A stretch of DNA of 64,000 bases, from positions 201,961,959 to 202,025,958 of the forward strand of contig CP136062.1 of NCBI GenBank assembly GCA_032622095.1, written 5' to 3'. A program made the translations under genes and the position numbers. Below are positions 10,995-20,445 of the stretch, piece by piece. This stretch comes from Siphonodentalium dalli (Eukaryota > Mollusca > Scaphopoda > Gadilida > Siphonodentaliidae). The first letter of the stretch is position 1. The number at the start of each line of letters is the position of its first letter. Below the pieces are notes generated by a model, which saw only the letters and a program-made list of their open reading frames with translations, did no database searches and had not been told where the DNA came from.

Positions 10995-11815
10995 ATTATG
11001 TAAAGTTAGAGGCTCGTGGCACCATTTGAACATGACCATCACCGTGTCCTATAGGCGATGTCTAAAACGGGACGTAATGGCATTGAATGCACAGGGAAGT
11101 GGTGTCATTCGATCACTTGGGCTATATGCTTAGCAACCATTGATACCGTTAAATACAAACTACATGTAGGTTCAATCTTCTGACCTGATGTATCTCCAGT
11201 TTCACAATAGGGTATTGACTGCATACAAAATGCCGTTTCTTAGCGCGGAATTATACGACGCTATAAGCTTATGATAATTGCATTATACTTTCAGTTCCGT
11301 GTAGTTGCTTAGAAACCGTTACCAGGGAGTGATCGTGTGGCAAAGTATACCGTTCTAAAAAAAAAAACACAGTGGCCCATGGGAACATGCTTGTAAAATT
11401 TCCTACCTGTAGCACCATTTGAACATAACCATCAGCATGTGCATGCCAAGAAAGTCTAAATTGTGGCATAATACAATTGGATTCACAGGGCAATATGGTG
11501 TCATTCGATCATTTGGGTTATTCGCTTAGCAACCGTTGCTACCCTTAAATACAAGTTAGGATCAGTCACATCTGGCCATATATATCTCAAATTTCACAAT
11601 AGGGCGTTGACTGCATAAAAAACGCCATTTCCTTGGGCTGAATTACGACCGTAAAAGCTATAATTGTATTTTACTTTTAATATCTGGTAGATGCTTAGCA
11701 ACCGTTACCAGGGAGTGACCACGTGGCAATGTAACCAGATTGTAAAATAATCAGTGGTCCATGGGGAACATAGATCTAAAGTTTCAGAAATGTGACACCA
11801 CTTGAACATACATCT
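10995..11815. repeat. Tandem repeat, about 391 bp unit, two copies plus a third start
   Basis: GCACCATTTGAACATRACCATCA begins units at about 11019 and 11411, and a diverged third start lies near 11797. Shared words inside include GGTGTCATTCGATCA, TTTCACAATAGGG and CCGTTACCAGGGAGTGA. The copies are clearly diverged, so the duplication is old. Confidence 0.7.
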
Positions 11816-11893
11816 AAACACTGGCCACAATATAAAAAATACCACTGGGAGCCCAGGGTCAGGGTGTCGATCGTTGTGGGGAGCCAGGGTTCA

Positions 11894-12161
11894 AAACATC
11901 TGGCAGGGTCTATGAAAACACTAAGCCTACCTTAAAAGTCTTCATCATGTATTTAATCGAATACTCAAGCAATACCGAACGGAACACATCCAACAAGCAT
12001 CACCACATGGATGACATCACAACACATCTATATAGACAGCTTGACAGCAACATCACATCGAGCGTCAAACATCAGACATCAAATCGAGAGATCCAGATGG
12101 CCAACGAAATAAACAGGACCCTGGCGAACAAATACATGGGTTGTAATTGCTGCCTAATATA
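11894..12161. repeat. Direct repeat, copy B (268 bp)
   Basis: Second copy of the 10066-10333 block. Beyond its end, copy B continues with an unrelated AT-rich sequence, so the shared block has sharp borders at both ends. Confidence 0.85.
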
Positions 12162-12965
12162 TATCCAGAATGGATATGAATAAATATGTGAAATGTGATT
12201 GTGTCAAAAATACAACTTCCCTATTGTCGATATAAACAACTATTTTGACACAATCCTAACTGTGACAAACAGTTAGAAATAAAACCTATAGTGCTAGTAT
12301 AAAAGGGAGATTATGAACGCAGCGTGCGATTTCCTACATCCCTACATTAATGGGCAAATATATTTATGCAAATGTGACCAACTCTAAACTTCCAAAACGA
12401 AGACAATAGTATTATTAAAAACATTATAATAACGAGTAAAAACATAACAAATATCACATACCATACTGGGAGGAGCATAGGTCAAGATGTCATAACGTAG
12501 TATTCATTTCTTATACTTCTTAACTGAATTCTTCAAGGCATTTGAAGAATTTACGAAAAAACCATGAGTGTCAACAAGACTAACGATGTGCACTCCTCGG
12601 CGACCAAATACGAACTGACAAAAGGCGCGAAAAGACGTTACCTGTGATTGGCTGAAATCCAATAGTGTCCGACAGTTTGGTCTAATATTGGGCGCTAACA
12701 TAGACAGAGAATAGACTTAAGCGGGTCAGGTATTGGGCGTAAATAGCAAAATACAGAACAGGAATCGAACTAGGAACGGGAAATGTAAAGAACGGAATAG
12801 CGCGGAATGGAACGAAATGAACCAAGTACGCGGAATGAAATGATTGCAATGCGGCTATAAAATGTATATTAGTGAGTTAGGTTTAATAACTTAGTTAGTA
12901 TACATGTGTAGCTTGTAATAAAGGCATATACTGTTTTGGTATATAAAATAGCACTGTCACACAGT
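12162..12965. other. Region without a recognisable gene
   Basis: No coding sequence or clear repeat structure. A GGAAT/GGAAC-rich stretch at about 12765-12840 (CGGAATGGAACGAAATGAAC) is a short degenerate simple repeat. Confidence 0.5.
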
Positions 12966-13801
12966 TAATTAATAAAACCATTATCTCGTCTATGCCAAAA
13001 CTAAAAGTGTTCTATAATATAGTATCCTTTTCTAACTCGATATTGTTCTGAATTCAACTATGTTGAGTAAATATATATGCAATTCCTGATGACACTTGCG
13101 TCGCTTGACAACTGGAAATGTGGTTTACCGTCAAGACAAATTTGACAATGAGGTTCAGTCTTTTAGCGAAGTCCAAACACACGTAGTACATAACTTTTGG
13201 AATTCGGCCAAGCAAGGACACCATGTATTGTTGGGCGGGTTTGAAGCCCTAATTCTATACAATTGGTTTTAACCAATCGCAGTGAGTGGTTTCTTATAGA
13301 CGAGAAGAGGACGGTATCTTCGCCCATTTATTATTTTGATTGACGGTGCATGTGCATCATTGTACTGAAGGAAGAGGTGTGGCATAACTGACATTCATAT
13401 CGATCTATCACCTGATCAGTCGTCGATTCATTTGGTGAATTCTCTTGTAATAAATATTTCGCAGGGAAGTCGGAGGGTTTGTGTAATATTCTGAGCGAAA
13501 GGGGGACGTATTCTGGGTTTTCATATTCCCCAATTTTGTTAGTCGTTCTAAACGTTGTTTACTATGATGATTGAATATTGAAAAAATCAGGACACAGGAT
13601 TTAGTTGGAATTTAAAACTTAAATAACTCGATTTAGGCTTGAGTTAAACTATTTATTTGTATATAGTAGTATACGCTTATGATTGGATGGCACCCACTGA
13701 TTGCCGACGATATTACGATTATTTTAGATTAGACAATATTACTGACGATATTGAAATTTTAACCGGGTATTGTCGATTAATCGGGAAACCGCCCACCACT
13801 A
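12966..13801. mobile_element. hAT-like element, second copy (right part)
   Basis: Corresponds to 9137-9937: shared words include TTAATAAAACCATTATCT near the start, TTTGATTGACGGTGCATGTG in the middle and ATTAATCGGGAAACCGCCCA at the end. Many point differences and short indels show the copies have been separate for some time. The left TAGGGCTGG end is absent here, so this copy is truncated. Confidence 0.75.
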
Positions 13802-13920
13802 ACGACGATGATGAGTGTTATGATGTTGATTATGACGATTATGATGATCACGAGAAGAGGACGATGGTGATGACAATGCTGACGTCGACGATGGTGGTGA
13901 TTATGACGATGCCAATCCAT

Positions 13921-14178
13921 CCTGACTTGCTACAAGACTTCAATTCAGTAAATCAGATGCATACACATGATACAAGATTTAGCAGTTGAAATTACTTTGT
14001 GCCAGAGGCTAACCCCCAAATCAAGAAAACATTCATGTACAATGCAATCAAAGCATGGTACAATCTAGATAAGGGGCACAAGTTTTTTGATGATCATCCC
14101 ACCTTTAAGACACTGATTAGCCTGCATCTATTTCAAAGAATAGTAGATGAGGGAGACTGTGATTTTATATACTACTGA
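13921..14178 (+). pseudogene. LINE reverse-transcriptase ORF, C-terminal remnant
   Basis: One frame reads about 85 codons with a single in-frame stop at about 13987: DLLQDFNSVNQMHTHDTRFSS, stop, NYFVPEANPQIKKTFMYN, then AIKAWYNL. The order 'H-x-TR ... YxVP ... KxxFxYxxIKxWxNL' is the usual C-terminal tail of CR1/L2/RTE-like non-LTR retrotransposon polymerases. The rest of the polymerase is missing upstream and is replaced by a GATGAC-rich low-complexity stretch, so this is a 5'-truncated dead copy. The exact clade cannot be fixed from the tail alone. Confidence 0.6.
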
Positions 14179-15767
14179 AATTGTTCTTAGACTTGTATAT
14201 TGTTTTTAGGTTGAGGTACGACTGCTGTGTGGAAATCAAATGCTGTATTGCAGGGGTGTTTTAATTTTTTTCCCCATTTTTACTAGTTATTTTACAAATT
14301 TCTATGTTGTCCCAAGGGGGGGCCAGTGGTTTCTGTGATGAAGTAAGTGACCACTAGGGTAGCAATATGCTTGATATATGGCGATATGCATGTATTTGGC
14401 ATACCAAACTCATAAAGCTGCTAAAACCTCACAGAACCCACTGACACTCCGGGGGATGGATAGTTATTTGGTCATAGGTATGAGTCAACAATAAGCGTAG
14501 ACTTATGGAAATGGTGTTATTACCTTACTTTGATCCTCACTTGGCTGCCATATCTTACCATATATTATAGCTAGATATAACTATTATATAACCATGCATA
14601 CCATTTAAATTATGCTATACTGCACAAATTAGCACATGTATACCATATATGACGACTCATAGGATTAAAATATAGTCCTATAAAGCGCACAAATTTTCAT
14701 AGTAATGTGATACATATATATGTGTACCTAATATTGGTTTTTAATCTATATCCAACTGACCATATCCTTTTAAGACTGGACAATCTTCGTAATTGAACCA
14801 ATCATAAGTATTGGGGACCACTATGGAAATAAGAGGGATTTTTTGTCCTTCTTTAAGTGTTATCCCTGGTAATGATATATTTAATTATAGAGGCTGACCA
14901 GTATTAATATTAAAATTTATTAATATTAATACCACCGACTAACCATATTAAAACCTTATTGGTTAAATCTTTTTTTGATTATAAATACACATTTAGATAG
15001 TGAGCTCACAGAGATATGTTAATGTCGACTGCTTTTCCATCTAAAATTATTTACATTGCTTTTTCAATATGTATACATTTGTCAACTTTGTATAAATTGT
15101 ATAGATATTTATCATTGCCATTAAATAATCTAAAAAAAAATTATGAGAAGAAGATGGATGATTGATGGTCAGGTGACCAAGATAGTGGCGATGACGATGG
15201 TGATGAAGATGACATGATGGGGATGAAGAAAAGGATAGCTAGATGATGACGATAGTGCTGGGTGGTATTTCGTTGTACCGATTATGGCGATAACAGTGCT
15301 AAAAATCTGACGAGAATCAAAATCATGATTCATACTTTGATTCTCGTAAAAGCAGCTGACTCGCTGAGGAAGTGCTATCTTTATATTCTCGTAAAATATT
15401 ATTGGTTTAAAGGCCTGAATGATGATGAACATCGCGATGTTAAAGTCACCGGGCTGTTATGAGAAGAAAAAAGCGGGGGGTTGATGTATATATTGTATAT
15501 ATGTGATGTATTTTTTTATTTTCTGCTGTCCATCTTTTGTAAAAAAAACTACATTTTTGTTTCTCAATGTCCATATAATAATATCTTGGATCAGAGAATA
15601 AAGCATATAGATATATAAAATGAAAGCCAAATAAATAAGCTGTTCTTTATTGCTAAAATAAACCACCATGATCAATTACTGAATTAGATCCTAATGAAAG
15701 AATTTTTCAAAAATTAGTCAGACACAGTAATTGGGGAAATCCCACACTATATTGGATAAACACTTTT
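14179..15767. other. Region without a recognisable gene
   Basis: AT-rich with no supported coding sequence. It holds a GATGATGAC-rich low-complexity patch (about 15140-15260), a small hairpin formed by ACGAGAATCAAA and TTTGATTCTCGT (15310-15349), and a TTAATATTAATA palindromic patch near 14905-14930. Confidence 0.5.
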
Positions 15768-17238
15768 TAGCTCAACTTACTTTGTAAGTTTGAGCTATTG
15801 CCGTGGGTTGGCGTCCGTCGTCCGTGTGTCTGTGTTTCCGTCAACAATTTCCTTTGGCGTGGGCTACAGGTCGTACCTTTGCGTACCTTTGGTCTGATCT
15901 TTATGAAATTTGTCATGAATGTTGACATTGACATGTAGATAGGAACGAGTCATTTTGGGGTCATTCGGCCAAAAAACATGGCCGCTGGCGGCCATCTTGG
16001 ATTTCAAAATTAAATCCATTGGCTCGGTCTACAGGTCGTACTGTTCGTCTGATCATCATGAGATTTGTCACGGATGTTAATATTGACATGTAGATGGGAA
16101 CGAGTCATTTTGGGGTCGTTCTGTCAAACAATATGGCCGCCAGCAGCCATTTTGGATTTTACTCTTCGCATGACTAAATCCTTTGGTGCGGGCTGCAGGT
16201 CGTAGCTTTAGTCGGATCTTCATGAAATTCGTCATGGATGTTAACAATGACATGTAGATGGGAACGAGTCATTTTGGGGTTGATCGGCCGAAAAACAAGG
16301 CCGCCAGCAGCCATCTTGGAGTTTACTCTTTGCATGACTCCTTTGGCACGGGCTACAGGTCGTAGCATTGGTCAGAATTTCATGAAATTTGTCATGGATG
16401 TTAACAATGACATGTAGACGGGAACGAGTCCTTTTGGGGTTATTCAGCCAAAAAACATGGCTGCTGGTGGCCATCTTGGATTTCAAAATTAAATCCATTG
16501 GTGCGGGCTACAGGTCGTACTATTCATCTGATAATCATGAAATTTGTCATTGATGGTAATATTGACATGTAGATGGGAACGAGTCATTTTGGGGTCGTTC
16601 GGCCAAAAAACATGGCCGCCAGCAGCCATCTTGGATTTTACTCTTTGCATGACTAAATCCTTTGGCGCGGGCTACAGGTCGTAGATTTGGTCGGATCTTC
16701 ATGAAATTTGTCATGGATGTTAAAAATGACATGTAGATAGGAACGAGTCATTTTGGGGTCGTTCGGCCAAAAAACATGGCCACCAGCAGCCATCTTGGAT
16801 TTTACTCTTTGCATCACTAAATCCTTTGGCACAGGCTACATGGCGTACCTTTGGTCAGATCATTATGAGATTTGTCATGGCTGTTGACCTTGACATGTAA
16901 ATGGGAACGAGTTATTTTGGGGCCATTTGGCCAAAAAACATGGCCGTTGGTGGCCATCTTGGATTTAAAAATGAAATCCATTGGCGCCGGCTACAGGTCG
17001 TACTATTCGTCTGATCATCATGAAATTTGTCATGAATGGTAATATTGACGTGTAGATGGGAACGAGTCATTTTGGGGTCATTCGGCCAAAAAACATGGCC
17101 GTCAGCAGCCATCTTGGATTTTACTCTTTGCATGACTAAATCCTTTGGCACAGCTAGGTTAGACATTTCAATTAGCACCTTCCCTATTCCTCCATTTACT
17201 ATCAACCATTAAATTATTCCCCTACCTAAGTTGAGCTA
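15768..17238. mobile_element. TAGCTCAACTTA-ended element with internal tandem units, copy 1
   Basis: The ends are TAGCTCAACTTA (15768-15779) and TAAGTTGAGCTA (17227-17238), exact inverted repeats; a conserved CAGTGTCATTGACACTTTCA tail follows in every copy. Inside are about seven degenerate units of roughly 180-190 bp. Each unit has GGGCTACAGGTCGTA, CATGAAATTTGTCATGGATG, GACATGTAGATGGGAACGAG, a GGCCAAAAAACATGGCCGCC word and GCAGCCATCTTGGATTT. Short ORFs on the minus strand (KSKMAAGGHVFWPND-like) are by-products of the repeat. Other copies: 18503-20138, 41799-43780 and a fragment at about 45655-46320. Confidence 0.8.
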
Positions 17239-17405
17239 CAGTGTCATTGACACTTTCATTTATATTTTCATAAACTTTTTACGTCAAAGTATAAATTGTA
17301 TTCCCACTCCCAGAAGACCGAACGTGTTATTCCACTCTCAAGATGTTATCCTACTCTCAGCATTACGTCATATTTTACCATCACTCGGTATCCTTGCTCA
17401 TTATC

Positions 17406-17788
17406 TTAACCCAACAAACCGGCCAAATAAAGCTTCAACAGCCTAAAATATCTTCGGTCTGTCTCAATAGAACCATACAAATATGGATATCATTGGAACC
17501 GGCTCCTTGACCACATTGTGATAGTTACAGTTATGCCCTGTGCCAATGCATTCTCTTATATATGCGAGTCGACCATAGGTCGCCTCGCATATATAAGAGA
17601 ATGCATTGGCCTAAAAAAAATATTTTTTTAACACTTTTTACCATTTTTTCTTACATTCTTTAACAATTTTATAATTTTTAATGTGTTAAGCCAATGCATT
17701 CTCTTATATATGCGAGGCGACCTATGGTCGACTCACATATATAAGAAAATGCATTGGCACATGGCCCTTCTGTTGGGTAAAGGGTTAA
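17406..17788. mobile_element. piggyBac-like MITE with two hairpin modules, copy 1
   Basis: Flanked by TTAA (17406-17409 and 17785-17788). The right end reads, on the complement, CCCTTTACCCAACAGAAGGG; the left end is shortened to CCCAACAAACCGGCC. Inside are two 69-bp hairpins of the family GCCAATGCATTCTCTTATAT (17542-17610 and 17690-17758) in opposite orientation around an AT-rich spacer. A nearly identical copy is at 37489-37890. TTAA flanks and CCCTTT ends point to piggyBac mobilisation; there is no transposase. Confidence 0.7.
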
Positions 17789-18098
17789 CAGAAAAATCTT
17801 GTGTTGTTGTACTTTAAGAGCGTGTTAGGTCTAATGATGTCTGGGTCACAACAAACTGTAAAAGGAAATAAAATTAACTGCTCTGAGTAGTGTACAGTTT
17901 CTCTCCTCCATACACGACTCCATATAGGATGAATATAGTATTTGACAGAATTTGATGAACCTTTGTAGTTGGTGTGTTGTCTTCATATGAGAACTTCCCG
18001 TTCAAGTTTGAATTTGACCATTTCCGAAGAGTTGTGCCACTTTTCGACTATTCACCATCAAGGAAGTTTTTTTTTATAGCAGAGATATTTCCTTCATT

Positions 18099-18317
18099 GT
18101 ACAGTAATGCCCTAAATAATCAACTCCTTAACCATAGCAGAATTATGGGTAACTTTTCAGGATATAGTCCGAAATATGGCTTGTTGCCATTCATCGGAAA
18201 TTTCTCAGTGAAAGCTTTACGATGAATGGCAACAAGCCATATTTCCGACTAAATCGTGAAAAGTTACCCATAATTCTGCTGTGGTTATGGAGTCAATTAT
18301 TTAGGGCATTACTGTAC
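18099..18317. mobile_element. Fold-back MITE, GTACAGTAATGCCC ends
   Basis: Arms of about 100 bp pair with few mismatches: GTACAGTAATGCCCTAAATA on the left, TATTTAGGGCATTACTGTAC-type complement on the right, with further pairing through AGAATTATGGGTAACTTTTC and ATGGCTTGTTGCCATTCATC. A shorter derivative is at 44426-44536. Confidence 0.8.
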
Positions 18318-18502
18318 AACATTTTACCACAAAAACACTGGCTGTCTCTTCACGGTTGCCTTCTTATTCTCCGTTATATGCTCAATGATGGATTAGCGGA
18401 TCTCGATTAAATTTGGTATGGATTTGTTCCATCAGGAGAAGTTCAAAGAATAGATCCATAAATTTATATTTTCTGGATTATGGGTTTAAGAGTTATCCTT
18501 TT

Positions 18503-20138
18503 TAGCTCAACTTACTTTGTAAGTTTGAGCTATTGCCATGGTTCGGCGTCCGTCGTCCGTGTATGCGTGTGTCCGTGTGTCCGTCAACAATTTCCTTTGG
18601 CGCGGGCTACAGGTCATACCTGTGATCTGATCTTTATGAGATTTGTCATGAATGTTGACATTGACATGTAGATGGGAACGAGTCATTTTGGTGTCATTCG
18701 GCCAAAAAACATGGCCGCTGGCAGCCATCTTGGATTTCAAAATTCAATCCATTGGCGCGGGCTACAGGTCATACTGTTCTTCTGATTATCATGAAATTTG
18801 TCATGGATGTTAGTATTGACATGTAGATGGGAACGAGTGATTTTGGGGTCGTTCGGCCGAAAAACATGGCCGCCAGCAGCCATCTTGGATTTTACTCTTT
18901 GCATGACTAAATCCTTTGGCGCGGGCTACAGGTCGTAGCTTTGGTCGGAACTTCATAAAATTTGTCATGGATATAAACAATGACATGTAGATGGGAACGA
19001 GTCCTTTTGGGGTCGTTCGGCCAAAAAACATGGCCGCTGGCAGCCATCTTGGATTTCAAAATTCAATCCATTGGCGCGGGCTACAGGTCGTACTGTTCGT
19101 CTGATTATCATGAAATTTGTCATGGATGTTAGTATTGACATGTAGATGGGAACGAGTGATTTTGGGGTCGGTCCAGGTCGGTCGGCCAAAAAACATGGCC
19201 GCCAGCAGCCATCTTGGATTTTACTCTTTGCATGACTAAATCCTTTGGCGCGGGCTACAGGTCGTAGCTCTGGTCCGATGTTTATGAAGTTTGTCATAAA
19301 TCTTGCCATTGACATGTAAATGGGAACGAGTCATTTTGGGGTCATTCGGCAAAAAAACATGGCTGCTGGCAGCCATCTTGGATTTCAAAATTCAATCCAT
19401 TGGCGCGGGCTACAGGTCGTACTGTTCTTCTGATTATCATGAAATTTGTCATGGATGTTAGTATTGACATGTAGATGGGAACGAGTGTTTTTGGGGTCGT
19501 TCGGCCAAAAAACATGGCCGCCAGCAGCCATCCTGGATTTTACTCTTTGCATGACTAAATCCTTTGGCACGGGCTACAGGTCGTAGCTTTGGTCGGAACT
19601 TCATAAAATTTGTTATGGATGTTAACAATGACATGTAGATGGGGAAACAAGTCATTTTGGGGTCATTTGGCTGAAAAACATGGCCGCTGGCGGCCATCTT
19701 GGATTTCAAAATTCAATCCAATGGCACGGGCTACAGTTCGTACTGTTCGTCTGATCATCATGAAATATGTCATATATGTTAGTATTGACATGTAGATGAG
19801 AACGAGTGATTTTGGGGTCGTTCGGCCAAAATACATGGTCGCCAGCAGCCATCTTGGATTTAACTCTTTGCATGACTAAATCCTTTGGCACGGGCTACAG
19901 GTCGTAGCTTTGGTCGGAACTTCATGAAATTTGTCATGGATGTTAACAATGACACGTAGATGGGAACGAGTCCTTTTGGGGTCAATTGGCCAAAAAACAT
20001 GGCCACCAGCAGCCATCTTTAATTTTACTCTTTGCATGACTAAATCCTTTGGCACATGTTAGACATTTCAATTACCACCTTTCCTATTCCTCCATTTACT
20101 GTCAACCATTAAATTATTCCCCTACCTAAGTTGAGCTA
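18503..20138. mobile_element. TAGCTCAACTTA-ended element, copy 2
   Basis: The ends are TAGCTCAACTTA (18503) and TAAGTTGAGCTA (20127-20138). The internal units match copy 1, about eight of them, and alternate between two subtypes: one with GCTGGCAGCCATCTTGGATTT then CAAAATTCAATCCATTGGC, the other with GCCAGCAGCCATCTTGG then TTTACTCTTTGCATGAC. That alternation shows that the real amplification unit is a dimer of about 370 bp. It lies about 200 bp upstream of the first recognised C1GALT1 exon. Confidence 0.8.
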
Positions 20139-20337
20139 CAGTGTCATTGACACTTTCATTTGGTTTGCCACATGGGGATATCCACAGTTGTGATACCACA
20201 TCTCTTGACATAATATTAGTTATATCATTATAAATCTTCAACAATGGTATGTAACAAATATATTATTATAGACTATGTGTATATTGAAAACAAACATTTA
20301 GCTGTGTTGAGTTTCTAAATTTTGTTTTCTCGTTTAG

Positions 20338-20445
20338 TTTACTGCTCACAGAATCGTAGATATAAGCGATGTAATTGTGTGATAGTGGCCTCTGTCCTGT
20401 TCTTCCTTCTAGTCATTTACTACTCAAGAACTATTGCAGCGATAG
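20338..20445 (+). CDS. C1GALT1: C1GALT1 exon: cytoplasmic tail and membrane anchor
   Basis: The acceptor follows a pyrimidine-rich TTTTGTTTTCTCGTTTAG ending at 20337; the donor GTGAGT starts at 20446. The only open frame is entered with two bases of a split codon and reads YCSQNRRYKRCN, then the hydrophobic CVIVASVLFFLLVIYY, then SRTIAAI. Basic residues before the hydrophobic stretch predict a type II Golgi anchor. Two other frames are closed by stops. There is no in-frame Met, so translation starts in an earlier exon. Exon recognition here rests on splice sites, phase and the membrane segment, as this part of the family is poorly conserved. Confidence 0.7.

Noticed and set aside
13657-13989. 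110-codon acidic ORF (DDDECYDVDYDDYDDHE) as an acidic protein gene
   Set aside because: The acidic part is a translated GATGAC simple repeat; only the last 20 or so residues belong to the LINE tail, which continues past the stop.
15768-20138. Minus-strand ORFs reading KSKMAAGGHVFWPNDPKMTRS-like peptides
   Set aside because: They are translations of the tandem units of the TAGCTCAACTTA elements and appear in every copy with frame breaks; non-coding copies are just as well conserved.
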